This document shows, one piece after another, positions 15,756 through 25,302 of a stretch of 64,000 nt of DNA. This DNA comes from Elusimicrobium simillimum (GTDB taxonomy: Bacteria > Elusimicrobiota > Elusimicrobia > Elusimicrobiales > Elusimicrobiaceae), in contig NZ_JBEVVA010000003.1 in assembly GCF_049639735.1 (NCBI RefSeq), positions 1,736,001 to 1,800,000 of the forward strand, written 5' to 3'. The notes below the pieces were generated by a model. The model saw nothing but the letters and a program-made list of their open reading frames with translations, was not told the DNA's origin and did not search any database. The position numbers and the translations under genes were made by a program. Positions within the stretch are counted from its first letter, which is position 1. Each line of letters starts with the position of its first letter.

Positions 15756-17807
15756 TTATTTTACTTTTACACCGTAGCTTTTTAAGAAAGCGTGATTATT
15801 GTACGGCCTGCCAAGGAACTTGGCTACCATATCGTTGGGGTCCTCAGTCATGCCAGGCGTATAAATATATTTTCTAAGCTCCGCGCCCAGCTCTTTATTT
15901 TCCAGGCCATGCGCCTCAAATTTTGAAAATATATCGTCCGCTATTACCAGCGACCAGGCGTATACATAATATCCCACGTCGTAAGGGTCAGTAAGCGACA
16001 TAATGTGCGCGAAGTTGCCCTGCGGGTGCGTGCCCGGGGTAACGGGTATCATGTAAATCTTTTTAATAAGCTTTTCATATACCTTGGTTGTGTCCACAGG
16101 TTTGTTGGATTTGTGATATTGATAGTCCAACTGGCCCTGAAAGTTTTGCCTAAGCATTGGCAGCGCTACGCCCGCGTGTTTGGACGCTATTAAACTATCC
16201 GCCATGGCTTCGGGCAGCGGCTCGCCCGTTTTGTAATGCTTTGAAATTTTGGCAAGCACTTTTTTGTTCCACGCCCAATTTTCTAACAATTGCGAATGTG
16301 TTTCTATATAATCCCACGCTATATTATCGCCGCCTAAAGAAGCGTATTTTGGGTGAGTGAGCGACATTTGCAATACGTGCCCAAACTCGTGAAATAATGT
16401 TTCCACTTCGCTATGGTTAAGCAGCGACGGTATGCCGTTGCCCGGCGGGTTCATGTTGGACGCTATTACAACTGACGGGGTTTGATACGCACCGTCCGCC
16501 TTAAGGTGGCCGTCAATAAAACTCCAGCAAGCGGCGTGCGTGTACTTGCCGTCACGGGGGTAAAGGTCCATATAAAAGTTAGAAATATGCTCGCCTGTGG
16601 CGGCGTCTTTTATTTTATAGGTAAGCACGTCTTTGTGCCATTTGGGCAGGTCCGCCTTCTCAAATTTTAAGCTGAACAAATTGCCAAAAGTATCAAACAT
16701 ACCGTCTATCACGGTATCCGTGGTAAAGTATTCTTTTATTTTTTCGTGGTCTACATTGTAATACTTTTTCATGTACTGGTTATAGTAGTACGGGTAGTCC
16801 CACAGGTTAAAATCTTTAGCTTTTTTGCCTGTCATCTCCGCCTTTAACGCTTTGTACTGTTTAAGCTCGTCTTTGCCGATAGGTTTTAGGTTTTTTTCTA
16901 TATCTGAGAGAAACTTGGTCAAAGTTTTTTCGTCTTTGGCCATGCGGTCTTCCAACACATATTGCGGGTGGTCTTTAAAGCCCAGCATGCGGGAAGTTTC
17001 GGAGCGTACGGCAAGCACTTTTTCTAACAGTTTTACGTTTTCCTCGCCGCCGCGGTTGGCAAATTTTATTTGCAGCGCTTTTCTGGCTTCTTCATTGGTA
17101 GCGTTGGCCATAAAGGGGTTATAGTCAGGGTATTTTAAAGTGACGATATATTTACCGTCTTCTGTTCTGCCAAGGCGGTTTATGTAAACGTCGCTCATGC
17201 CGTCTAATTGCTCACGGGTAAGCTCCAGCTTGTCATAATGGTTCATAATATTAACATTAAACTTGGTAATGTCTTCCATTTTTTGCCTGGTAAGAGTGGC
17301 GTAGCGCAAAGCGTCCTGCCCCTCCAATTCCGCGCCGGCGCGCTCAAAACGTGAGAGCCAAAATTCTAAAAGTTTTTGTTCTTCTTTGGCAAGTTTAGGC
17401 TGCTTGTCGGCGTATTCTTTTAACGCTTTATAAATGTTTTTTCTTGCTAAAATATCAGCCTTAAACTGCGAACCTTTTGATTCCAGCTTAGCAGCCGCTT
17501 CACGCACACCTGCGTCCTCGTGAAAATAAGTTAACAACGCCAGTGATTTAGGCACGTACCAATAGGCCGTAAAAGCGCGTTCAAAGGCAAGCAGCGTGTT
17601 GTCAAAATTTCTTTCGGCAGGGCTTAAAGCGGTAATTTTATTTACCTCAGTCTCAAAATCTAAAGAAGCTATTCTTTCTATTTCCAGCACTTCCTCAGGC
17701 GTGTAATTAAAACGCAGGGCATCCCCCTTAAACATAGTATTCATAGCGCTCCCGTAACTGACGGCGGCCAAAGCCAAAGCCGTAACAGATAATATTAATT
17801 TTTTCAT
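15756..17807 (-). CDS. M3 family oligopeptidase (peptidyl-dipeptidase Dcp / oligopeptidase A type)
   Basis: The 683-residue zinc peptidase has the M3 signature FHEFGHVLQ near residue 470, followed by the third ligand in DYIETHSQLLENW. The Tyr-rich C-terminal block YDVGYYVYAWSLVIADDIFSKF typical of Dcp/OpdA enzymes is present. A signal peptide (MKKLILSVTALALAAVSYGS) suggests export to the periplasm, where Dcp-like enzymes release dipeptides from peptides. Length and motifs are normal. A Shine-Dalgarno GGGGAG precedes the ATG. It follows the phosphohexomutase gene by 10 bp. Confidence 0.92.
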   Translation of the reverse strand: MKKLILSVTALALAAVSYGSAMNTMFKGDALRFNYTPEEVLEIERIASLDFETEVNKITALSPAERNFDNTLLAFERAFTAYWYVPKSLALLTYFHEDAGVREAAAKLESKGSQFKADILARKNIYKALKEYADKQPKLAKEEQKLLEFWLSRFERAGAELEGQDALRYATLTRQKMEDITKFNVNIMNHYDKLELTREQLDGMSDVYINRLGRTEDGKYIVTLKYPDYNPFMANATNEEARKALQIKFANRGGEENVKLLEKVLAVRSETSRMLGFKDHPQYVLEDRMAKDEKTLTKFLSDIEKNLKPIGKDELKQYKALKAEMTGKKAKDFNLWDYPYYYNQYMKKYYNVDHEKIKEYFTTDTVIDGMFDTFGNLFSLKFEKADLPKWHKDVLTYKIKDAATGEHISNFYMDLYPRDGKYTHAACWSFIDGHLKADGAYQTPSVVIASNMNPPGNGIPSLLNHSEVETLFHEFGHVLQMSLTHPKYASLGGDNIAWDYIETHSQLLENWAWNKKVLAKISKHYKTGEPLPEAMADSLIASKHAGVALPMLRQNFQGQLDYQYHKSNKPVDTTKVYEKLIKKIYMIPVTPGTHPQGNFAHIMSLTDPYDVGYYVYAWSLVIADDIFSKFEAHGLENKELGAELRKYIYTPGMTEDPNDMVAKFLGRPYNNHAFLKSYGVKVK

Positions 17808-17817
17808 TTATCTCCCC

Positions 17818-19371
17818 TTAACCTAACTTTATCCCCATAGCGGCGGACCCGTCTTTTATAACTTCCTGCAAATGTTTTTCGTCTGAAAATGTTTCGCAGT
17901 AAAACTTGATAATGTTTTCCGTCCCGCTGGGGCGCACTAAAAACCATGAGTTGGTAAGATAAACTTTTATACCGTCGCTGTCGCGCACGTTTACCACCTC
18001 CTCGCCCGCTACGGATTTAAACTTAACATCTATAGCTTTAAGCGCTTTTATGGTGTTTTTGGTTTTGTCGTCTGTGGGAATATCTATGCGGGTATAGTGT
18101 GAGGTGCCGTACTCAGCGCAGATATCACTGTAAAGCTTGCTTATATCGCCTTGTTTAGACATAATTTCAAGCAGTAAAAGCACGGCGAAAATGCCGTCCT
18201 TTTCAGTGGTCCAGCCGCTCATAGACATACCAGCCGATTCCTCGCCGCACAGTACGTAACGGCCCGCTTTAATGCCGTCAACAAAGTTTTTAAAACCTAC
18301 ATTTTTTTCGTCCACGCCTATGCCCGCTTTACCCGCGATCCTATCCAAAGTATGCGTAGTGCCAAGCGTGCGGCCTATGAACATATTGGCGTCTGGGTTA
18401 CTTTTTTCTATAAGGTATTTTGCCATTACGCAAAGCGCGTGGTTGGGGTTAATTAACCCGCCATCTTTTGTAGCACAGCCAAAGCGGTCTGCGTCAGGGT
18501 CGCTGGCGCCAGCAAAGGCGTACTCGCCCGAGGCCACAATATCAATAAGCGGTTTCATGGGGTACTGTGAGGACGGGTCCATCCTGGTTTGCCCGTCATG
18601 GTCAAGCGGTATAAAGTAAAAAGTAGGGTCTATAGTCTCGTCCACTATTGTCATATTATCAAGACCGTACTTTTCTTTTATGGCTTTATAAAAAGGCAGG
18701 CTTGTACCGCCCATTGGGTGTATGGCGGCCTTAACCCCGGCAGACCTGATAGCTTCAAAATCTATTACTCTGGCAAGTTCGTTTACATAAGGTGTTACAA
18801 CGTCTTCATTTTTAATAAGCCCTTTTGCCTTAGCTTCTTCCAACGGTATAATTTTTATTTTTTCGGGATGGTCAAGATAGTTATTAGCGTAATTTTCTAT
18901 TTTTGTGGTTATTTCAGAACCCGCCGGGCCGCCGTTGGCAGGGTTATATTTAAGGCCCATATCTTGGGGCGGATTATGGCTGGCTGTGCCGTTAAGGCAG
19001 GCCACGGCGCGGCCAAGTAAAATTTCTGTTGAAAATACAGGCGTAGGCAGCGGGATGTCCGGTAGTATTACAGGTATATTATTGGCGGCCAAAACGCCGG
19101 CGCAAATTTCTGACACTGTGCGTGACATCAGTCTGGTGTCGCCGCCTACAAGCACGGGGCCTGTAATTTTGGCCTCGTTATGCATATCGGCCACCGCCTG
19201 CGCTATGGCCTTGGCGTGCAGCTCGCAAAAACCCGCCCCCAGCACCCCCCTGTGGCCAGACGTGCCAAACTTAACTTTGGCAATTTCCCCCGTTGGTTTA
19301 AAAAACTCTTTTTTAAGAAGTTCTGTGTCAATCTTCTTGGTTGGTAATTTACCCGCGTTTATGTCTGCCAT
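17818..19371 (-). CDS. pgm: Alpha-D-phosphohexomutase, phosphoglucomutase type
   Basis: The 517-residue enzyme carries all phosphohexomutase landmarks: FGTSGHRG near the N-terminus, the catalytic serine loop TASHNPPQDMGLKYNPANGGPA, the metal loop DPDADRFG, the sugar loop GEESAGMS and the phosphate loop RPSGTENIIKFY. The GHRG start and the TASHNPPxDxGIKYN type of loop resemble bacterial glucose-1-phosphate mutases of the E. coli Pgm class rather than GlmM. It would link glycolysis to sugar nucleotide or glycogen synthesis. Confidence 0.88.
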   Translation of the reverse strand: MADINAGKLPTKKIDTELLKKEFFKPTGEIAKVKFGTSGHRGVLGAGFCELHAKAIAQAVADMHNEAKITGPVLVGGDTRLMSRTVSEICAGVLAANNIPVILPDIPLPTPVFSTEILLGRAVACLNGTASHNPPQDMGLKYNPANGGPAGSEITTKIENYANNYLDHPEKIKIIPLEEAKAKGLIKNEDVVTPYVNELARVIDFEAIRSAGVKAAIHPMGGTSLPFYKAIKEKYGLDNMTIVDETIDPTFYFIPLDHDGQTRMDPSSQYPMKPLIDIVASGEYAFAGASDPDADRFGCATKDGGLINPNHALCVMAKYLIEKSNPDANMFIGRTLGTTHTLDRIAGKAGIGVDEKNVGFKNFVDGIKAGRYVLCGEESAGMSMSGWTTEKDGIFAVLLLLEIMSKQGDISKLYSDICAEYGTSHYTRIDIPTDDKTKNTIKALKAIDVKFKSVAGEEVVNVRDSDGIKVYLTNSWFLVRPSGTENIIKFYCETFSDEKHLQEVIKDGSAAMGIKLG

Positions 19372-19444
19372 AAAAACTCCTTGTATTATAAATCTTCATT
19401 TTTTATGATAGTATATATAGAGTTTTTTTTCAAAAGGAGATAGG

Positions 19445-20167
19445 ATGAAAAAATTATTAATAGCAGTATGCTGTTTATTCATAGCCGCCGCCGCGCACGC
19501 GGGGTTTGATGATGACTTTAAAAAACATATAAGCGCCGCCACAGCGGGCGATATTGAGTCCTACGCAAGAGACCTTGGCTTAATAGCCGGCGTGACGGAC
19601 TTTCATAACGGTTCCACCGTTTCTTTCCCGGGTTTTGACGTGGGCGTAGTGGCTAACTTTATGGACCCTAACAATAAAATTGATTCTGACGCCGATAACG
19701 ATTACGTTTTTATGCCTATGGTATACGGCAACGCCAAACTGCCTATCTTGGGCCTTAACCTTAGCGCCAGAGGCACATCCTACGACGGTCTTACCAGCAT
19801 TGGCGGCGGCCTTAAGTGGAGTTTGGTGGGCGCATCTATATTGCCGTTTTTCCCCGACATTACAGCCGGCGCTTTTTATGACAGAATGAAAACAGATTAC
19901 TACAGCGCGGACCACTTTTCCGCCTCAGTCAGCGCGTCTGTAAAAGTATTGATACTTGAGCCTTACGTAGGCGTTGGTTATGATTACACGGATCTGGAAG
20001 TTAAAAGCACAGGCACCAGCTTTGACGGCAAATCTTATGACCATGACGGCACCAGGTTTACCGCCGGGCTTAATGTAACGCCGTTCCCGTTCCTCTACGT
20101 TTTTGGTTCTTATACACAAGCCAGCAGCACCAAAATTTACCAGGCGGGCGTAGGCGCCAGATTTTAG
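19445..20167 (+). CDS. Small outer-membrane beta-barrel protein
   Basis: The 240-residue protein has a signal peptide (about residues 1-19, ending AHA-G). It then shows alternating hydrophobic strands and ends YQAGVGARF, with a C-terminal Phe as in outer-membrane barrel proteins that use the BAM complex. Ser/Gly/Asp-rich loops fit eight or so strands. The family is probably the TIGR04219-like outer-membrane group, but the transport role, if any, is unknown. A strong AAGGAGATAGG site precedes the ATG. murB follows 43 bp on. Confidence 0.78.
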   Translation: MKKLLIAVCCLFIAAAAHAGFDDDFKKHISAATAGDIESYARDLGLIAGVTDFHNGSTVSFPGFDVGVVANFMDPNNKIDSDADNDYVFMPMVYGNAKLPILGLNLSARGTSYDGLTSIGGGLKWSLVGASILPFFPDITAGAFYDRMKTDYYSADHFSASVSASVKVLILEPYVGVGYDYTDLEVKSTGTSFDGKSYDHDGTRFTAGLNVTPFPFLYVFGSYTQASSTKIYQAGVGARF

Positions 20168-20210
20168 TTAACCGGGGCGCGGCAACGCGCCCTTTATATA
20201 AGGAAGCAAG

Positions 20211-21107
20211 ATGGATTTTAAAGAAGAGTTAAAAGAATTTTTTGGCGAGAACTGCCAGTTTGACGCGCCGATGAGCGAGCACACCACCTACAAAACGGGC
20301 GGTAAGGCCGAGGCGCTTGTTTACCCAAAAACAGTAGAAGACTGGAGTTTTGTTTTAAAACTGGCAAACCTTACTTGTACGGAAATAAGGATAATAGGCT
20401 TTGGCTCTAACATTTTAGTAAGCGACAAAGGCCTGCCGGGGATAACCTGCTCTACCAAACGCATGGAAGAAGTTTCCATAACCGGGGACACAGTAAAGGC
20501 GGAGGCAGGGCTGGCGCTGGATAAACTGATAGAAATTGCCGTGGAAGACGGACTGGCGGGTATGGAAAAAATGTCGGGCATACCGGGCTCCATAGGCGGC
20601 GCGGTTAGAATGAACGCGGGCGCGTTTGGCCAGGAAACTTTTGACTCTCTTGAGTATTTTGAGGTTATAGATTACGCCGGGCACCCGTCTATAATAACTA
20701 AAGATAAAATAGATTACGGCTACCGCAGTGTGCCGGGCATTGAGGATTATATTATTATCTCTGCCGCGTTTAAACTTAAAAAAGATGATTACAAAGCTCT
20801 TACGGAAACACGCAACCTGGTGCTTAACAAACGTATATTAAACCAGCCTTTAGATTTACCTTCGGCAGGCAGCGTATTTAAACGCCCGGCGGGGGACTAC
20901 GCCTCCAGGCTGATAGACGAAGCGGGCTTAAGAGGCTTAAGCATAGGCGGGGCCAAGGTGTCTGAAAAGCACGCCGGGTTTATAGTTAATTTTAACCAAG
21001 CCACCGCAGAAGACATTAAAAACCTGATGGACGAGGTTAAACGCATAGTAAAAGAAAAAAGCGGCGTTACCTTAGAACTTGAACAAATACTCTGGGGCCA
21101 ATTTTAA
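20211..21107 (+). CDS. murB: UDP-N-acetylenolpyruvoylglucosamine reductase MurB
   Basis: MurB reduces UDP-GlcNAc-enolpyruvate to UDP-MurNAc with FAD and NADPH in the cytoplasm. The 298-residue protein has the FAD-binding motifs HTTYKTGG, IGFGSNILVSD and GMEKMSGIPGSIGGAVRMNAGA. It has the catalytic serine region SAGSVFKRP and the C-terminal KVSEKHAGFIVN with its glutamate, a type IIb-like layout. It has its own place here, away from the dcw cluster. A bidirectional terminator follows. Confidence 0.95.
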   Translation: MDFKEELKEFFGENCQFDAPMSEHTTYKTGGKAEALVYPKTVEDWSFVLKLANLTCTEIRIIGFGSNILVSDKGLPGITCSTKRMEEVSITGDTVKAEAGLALDKLIEIAVEDGLAGMEKMSGIPGSIGGAVRMNAGAFGQETFDSLEYFEVIDYAGHPSIITKDKIDYGYRSVPGIEDYIIISAAFKLKKDDYKALTETRNLVLNKRILNQPLDLPSAGSVFKRPAGDYASRLIDEAGLRGLSIGGAKVSEKHAGFIVNFNQATAEDIKNLMDEVKRIVKEKSGVTLELEQILWGQF

Positions 21108-21121
21108 ATCTGACATACATA

Positions 21122-21154
21122 CAAAAAGCGCCAACAAAAGTTGGCGCTTTTTTA
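21122..21154. terminator. Bidirectional terminator between murB and the 373-residue gene
   Basis: The 11-bp stem AAAGCGCCAAC (21125-21135) with GTTGGCGCTTT (21140-21150) has A-runs on the left and T-runs on the right, so it can stop both converging transcripts. Confidence 0.9.
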
Positions 21155-21170
21155 TTTCTCATTAAAATAT

Positions 21171-22292
21171 CTAAAACTCCGTACCGTCTATAAATACAAA
21201 ACCGCCGCTGTCAACTTCCTTCTCTTTCTTAGGCTCAAAAGATATTTTGGCCGACAAATCGTCCGGCAGGCCGCCTATAAAAAGTTCGGGCTGCGTAATT
21301 AAGTTACTGGCAATGCCTATATTATAAAAGCCGTCTAAATCTTTGCGGGAATTAAACCAAATATTTAACACCAGTTCGCCTTTGGCGCCGCGCGTAAGTT
21401 TAAAATCTTTAATTTTGTAATAAGATGAGTTTAGGCGCCCGCCTTTAAGCTCGTCATTACCGTTTTTTATCTGGCTGTCCACAAGCATTTTGGAATACTC
21501 TTCAGACACGGTAACCACAAGTTTATTTTCGTCGTAATTTCGCACACCGCCGTATCTTATGGCGTTGCCTATATTGGCGTTGTGGCGCGGGAATGAGAAA
21601 GATATATTTTGTGTAATAAAATTAAAAAAATCTACATTACTGTCCAAGGCTTCTTTACACAAAGCAAAATACATTTTGTCGCCGTCAAAACCTAAAAAAG
21701 ACATTTTGCAGTTTTTGTTATAAAGCGCGGCGCGTTCATTCACATTTTCCGCCATGCGCCCTACAACATCGGCCCATTCTTTATACACTCTAAGCACCAA
21801 ATAACTTTGGCCTGCAGCGGGAATAAAATCTTTATTTATAGTTAAATAGCTTTTTTGTACAGGAGCATGCGTGCGGCGCGGCTGGACAGCAACCGCGGGC
21901 TGAGAGGCTGCGGCATTAGAACCAGGCTGCGTTATCGGTTTTTTATAAGTATTTTCAGGCTGAGTATTAACTTTTTTAACTTTTAGCTTAGTGTCTTTAT
22001 ACATCATTTTACTTTTATCGCGGGCCAGTATAAATATGAACGGTATTATAAGAAGCATAACCCAACGCGCTGAAGCTGGTTTTTTAACTGTAATTTTGTT
22101 CATTTCCGCCGCTATTTCATTTTCCAAAAGGGCGCGGGCGTCACTGCCCTCAGGCGGCAAAGGTTTTTTGCCCCATACTTTTTTAATAGCCGCTTTTCTG
22201 TAGGCGGCCTGCCCCTTTTCATAAGGTTTAATAAAAAATATGGCAATAATAATGATAGCCAAAAATGACAACGCGACAGTTGTTAATGGCAT
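21171..22292 (-). CDS. Uncharacterised membrane-anchored protein (two hydrophobic segments)
   Basis: I do not recognise this family. The start chosen is the ATG at 22292, because GGAGGAAGTT lies just before it; the in-frame TTG at 22304 is less likely. The 373-residue product has an N-terminal membrane segment, a charged stretch, a second segment (MLLIIPFIFILA), and a Pro/Gln/Thr-rich linker. A soluble C-terminal domain of about 230 residues follows. It overlaps the murJ-like gene by 10 bp, so the two are translationally coupled. Confidence 0.72.
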   Translation of the reverse strand: MPLTTVALSFLAIIIIAIFFIKPYEKGQAAYRKAAIKKVWGKKPLPPEGSDARALLENEIAAEMNKITVKKPASARWVMLLIIPFIFILARDKSKMMYKDTKLKVKKVNTQPENTYKKPITQPGSNAAASQPAVAVQPRRTHAPVQKSYLTINKDFIPAAGQSYLVLRVYKEWADVVGRMAENVNERAALYNKNCKMSFLGFDGDKMYFALCKEALDSNVDFFNFITQNISFSFPRHNANIGNAIRYGGVRNYDENKLVVTVSEEYSKMLVDSQIKNGNDELKGGRLNSSYYKIKDFKLTRGAKGELVLNIWFNSRKDLDGFYNIGIASNLITQPELFIGGLPDDLSAKISFEPKKEKEVDSGGFVFIDGTEF

Positions 22293-23776
22293 AACTTCCT
22301 CCAAATTTTAATATACGCCGCGCGCGCCAGAAGCGCAAACAGCGTTACATATAACGCGCCGCAAATAAAAATTCTTACAATAAGAACACTAAAAAACCTT
22401 TCTATCAGCAAGCTGGGTATTACAGCAGCGCACGCTAAAAATGCTACCTGAAATAATATGCGCAGCGTGCGCCCGTGGCTGATAAAGTTAAAGTGTCTCT
22501 TCATAAACATAAACGCAAACCCCAGCCAAAATATATTACTTATAATAAACGCCACTGGGTAACCGTACGCTTCCATACGGCCCATGCAAACAAATATCGC
22601 CAGTAAAAATACCGCCATGCTTATAATTTGGTAGATGAAAAACTCTTTCAGTTTTCTTGCGGCGGAAGCTAAAGCTCTGTGTAAAAATGACGGTAACAGT
22701 AAAATAATATTAGGCATAAAAAGCGTTACAAAAAGCGCCGTATTTTTTGTATCAGCCGCGCTAAAACTGCCGCGCTCAAAAAACAACCTTATAATATCTT
22801 GCGCAAACAGCCCCGTAAACACTGCTATTGGCGACATTATTAGCAAAAGTATTAAAAGCGTTTTATAAAATGATTTTGCCAGCCCGGCATTATCGCCTTT
22901 GGCGGCCAAATCGTTAAAATTAATTTTGGCAACGTTAACCACACGGTTTGTAATAATTTCTGTAGGAGAATCTGTAACCTGCTTGGAATAATTGTACGCG
23001 CTTACTATGCCGGCGGCGTAGCCGCTCATAAAAAACACCGGTATAAAAGACGTAAGCACCTGCACAGCCTCCGCCCCCAAAGACGCCAACGTATTATGCC
23101 AAAATTGTTTAGTAAAACCCGCACCCGCAAATTCTACTTTCCAACCAAGCTTACCAAACATAACAGCCAAACATATTATTGCCTGAATAGCTAACGCCGC
23201 TATAAACCCGCACAGCATACCCGCTATACCTATCTTATCATGCAAAACAACTAAAAATATAAAAGGCATAATAGCGTTAAGCGGGTAAAAATAAGCTATG
23301 CCAAAAACTTTGTGGCGTTCTAAAATATTAATTAAAAATTGCGTAAGAATGTAGAGCGCAAAATAAACCAAAGCCAAGCAAAAAAGTGCCCGGGCCGCCA
23401 TGCCGCCATAGTCAAAACGCGACAATAGCCCCAGCCACATTGCGGGCGCTGCCGCGCCCGCCAGGCACAGCAAAACGCCAAACACCATGTAAAAAACTAT
23501 AAAGCAATTTAAAAATTTTATTTCGCCCTGTTTATCCCCCGCGCCCAGGTGCATGGCCTGGGGTATAATATTATTGGTATTTAAGCTTAAAAACACCTGC
23601 GTAAAAATACCCGCCAATATAATAAGGTAAAAATAAAGGTCCGCCCCGTAAGAAGTGCCAAACCAAAACGCTATTAAAATGCTGTTGGCAAAAGACACCA
23701 GCTTCCACAGCGCGGTACTGGCAACGCTGACGGCGGCGCCCTTCTTATAAGAATACTCATTAAAAACGCGTTTCAT
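22283..23776 (-). CDS. murJ: MurJ/MviN-like lipid II flippase family protein
   Basis: The 497-residue polytopic protein has about 14 hydrophobic segments. It has MviN-family features such as the N-terminal SVASTALWKLVSFANSILIA segment, the FYKTLLILLLIMSPIAVFTGLFAQDIIRLFFERGSF block and the C-terminal helices. MurJ proteins flip lipid II across the inner membrane; related MOP flippases handle other polyprenyl-linked glycans. The frame is open much further upstream, over gatB. I start at the ATG at 23776 (MKRVFNEYSY), because a -10 TATAAT lies 7 nt before it. Confidence 0.8.
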   Translation of the reverse strand: MKRVFNEYSYKKGAAVSVASTALWKLVSFANSILIAFWFGTSYGADLYFYLIILAGIFTQVFLSLNTNNIIPQAMHLGAGDKQGEIKFLNCFIVFYMVFGVLLCLAGAAAPAMWLGLLSRFDYGGMAARALFCLALVYFALYILTQFLINILERHKVFGIAYFYPLNAIMPFIFLVVLHDKIGIAGMLCGFIAALAIQAIICLAVMFGKLGWKVEFAGAGFTKQFWHNTLASLGAEAVQVLTSFIPVFFMSGYAAGIVSAYNYSKQVTDSPTEIITNRVVNVAKINFNDLAAKGDNAGLAKSFYKTLLILLLIMSPIAVFTGLFAQDIIRLFFERGSFSAADTKNTALFVTLFMPNIILLLPSFLHRALASAARKLKEFFIYQIISMAVFLLAIFVCMGRMEAYGYPVAFIISNIFWLGFAFMFMKRHFNFISHGRTLRILFQVAFLACAAVIPSLLIERFFSVLIVRIFICGALYVTLFALLARAAYIKIWRKLCH

Positions 23777-23782
23777 ATTTGA

Positions 23783-23791
23783 TATTATATT
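23783..23791. promoter_or_regulatory. Overlapping divergent -10 boxes of murJ-like and gatB
   Basis: Only 19 bp separate the two divergent start codons (23776 minus, 23796 plus). The AT tract TATTATATT contains TATAAT on the minus strand (23784-23789, 7 nt from the murJ ATG). On the plus strand it contains TATTAT (23783-23788, 7 nt from the gatB ATG). Neither gene has a Shine-Dalgarno. Confidence 0.55.
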
Positions 23792-23795
23792 ACAT

Positions 23796-25217
23796 ATGAC
23801 AAAACAATTTGAACCTGTAATAGGCCTGGAAATACATTTGCAGTTAAAAACCAACAGCAAACTTTTTTGCTCATGCCCCAGCGGCATGCCTGATGAAGCG
23901 GCCCCCAACAGCGCCGTTTGCCCTGTATGCAGCGCCCAGCCGGGGGCATTACCCGTGCTTAACCAAGGCGCGGTTGAACTGGCGGTAAAAGCGGCCTTAG
24001 CGCTTAACCTTAAAATAAACCAGACATCTGTTTTTGACCGCAAAAACTATTTTTACCCGGATTTACCCAAAGGCTACCAGATAACCCAGCTTTTCAGACC
24101 CATATCAGAACACGGCTACATTGAAGTAGACGGCCGCAAAATAGGCATAACCCGCGCCCATATGGAAGAGGACGCCGGCAAATCCGTCCACCACGACACT
24201 TACTCTTTAATAGACCTTAACCGCGCGGGCACCCCGCTGCTGGAAATAGTGTCTGACCCTGATATGCACAGCGCCGATGAAGCGTACAACTTTTTAACCG
24301 CCCTTAAAGCTAATATCCAGTGGGTGGGCGCGTCCAATTGCGATATGGAAAAGGGCGAACTTAGAGTAGACGTAAACGTGTCGTTGCGCGAGCAGGGCAC
24401 AACCGCTTTTGGCACAAAGGTAGAAGTTAAAAACCTTAACTCTTTTAAAGCCGTAAAAGACGCTCTAAATTATGAAATAAAACGCCAGGCCGAAGCGTTA
24501 AATAACGGTGAGGCAATTAAACAGCAAACCGTACTTTTTGACAAAGATAAAGGCGTAACAGTACCCATGCGCTCTAAAGAGGACGCCGTGGATTACCGCT
24601 ATTTTCCGGACCCGGACCTTAAACCTTTACATTTAGACGCCGGATGGCTGGAAACAATTGTTAAAAACCAGCCCGAAATGCCTTTAGCAAGAAAAGCCCG
24701 CTTTGTTGCCGACTACGCTTTATCTGACTATGACGCAGGTGTGCTTACCAGCGCGCGCGCTTTGTCTGAGTATTATGAAGATGTTGTTAAGACTGAAGCG
24801 CAGCCCAAAAGCGCGGCAAACTGGATTACCACTGATTTACTTGGCGCCCTTAATACAGCCAAATTGGACCTGGAAGACAGCCCCGTAAAAGCGGCGGCTC
24901 TGGGTAAAATTATTAACCTGTGCGACAGCGGCAAAATATCGCGCGCTCAGGCCAAAAAAGTTTTTGAAGCCGTTTGGGAAACGCAAAAAGACCCCGCCGA
25001 GCTTGTGCGTGAAATGGGGCTGGAGCAAGTGTCTGACACAGCGCAGCTGGAACTTTGGGCCAAAGAAGCTATAGAAGAAAACCCCAAAATGGCTGCCGAC
25101 GTTAAAGCCGGCAACGCCAAGGCTATAGGCGCGCTTGTGGGCGCTGTTATGAAGAAGAGCAAAGGCAAAGCCAACCCCGGTATACTTAACGGGATATTTG
25201 CTAAGCTTTTATCATAA
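23796..25217 (+). CDS. gatB: Aspartyl/glutamyl-tRNA(Asn/Gln) amidotransferase subunit B
   Basis: GatB is the tRNA-binding and kinase subunit of the amidotransferase that converts Glu-tRNA(Gln) or Asp-tRNA(Asn) to the correct form. The 473-residue product has the N-terminal EPVIGLEIHLQLKTNSKLFCSC, the YPDLPKGYQITQ block, the EEDAGKS motif and the C-terminal YqeY-like domain ending NPGILNGIFAKLL. The gatA and gatC genes are not next to it. The start at 23796 is supported by a leaderless-type promoter. Confidence 0.96.
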   Translation: MTKQFEPVIGLEIHLQLKTNSKLFCSCPSGMPDEAAPNSAVCPVCSAQPGALPVLNQGAVELAVKAALALNLKINQTSVFDRKNYFYPDLPKGYQITQLFRPISEHGYIEVDGRKIGITRAHMEEDAGKSVHHDTYSLIDLNRAGTPLLEIVSDPDMHSADEAYNFLTALKANIQWVGASNCDMEKGELRVDVNVSLREQGTTAFGTKVEVKNLNSFKAVKDALNYEIKRQAEALNNGEAIKQQTVLFDKDKGVTVPMRSKEDAVDYRYFPDPDLKPLHLDAGWLETIVKNQPEMPLARKARFVADYALSDYDAGVLTSARALSEYYEDVVKTEAQPKSAANWITTDLLGALNTAKLDLEDSPVKAAALGKIINLCDSGKISRAQAKKVFEAVWETQKDPAELVREMGLEQVSDTAQLELWAKEAIEENPKMAADVKAGNAKAIGALVGAVMKKSKGKANPGILNGIFAKLLS

Positions 25218-25228
25218 TCATTATTTGC

Positions 25229-25258
25229 TTACAATTTTGCATAAAAAGTTTGTAAAAT
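25229..25258 (+). promoter_or_regulatory. Sigma-70-type promoter for pal
   Basis: TTACAA (25229-25234), an 18-nt spacer and TAAAAT (25253-25258) lie between gatB and pal. A leader of about 40 nt with AAGGAG (25291-25296) precedes the ATG. This is a conventional promoter, unlike the leaderless ones elsewhere. Confidence 0.6.
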
Positions 25259-25302
25259 TTACGTATGAGGGGTGCAAACCCTATTTATTAAAGGAGATAC
25301 AC

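Noticed and set aside
23777..24043. Longer murJ-like start at 24043, giving 586 residues
   Set aside because: The extra N-terminus lies antisense to the strongly conserved gatB start and has no family similarity. The ATG at 23776 has a promoter and the usual MviN start.
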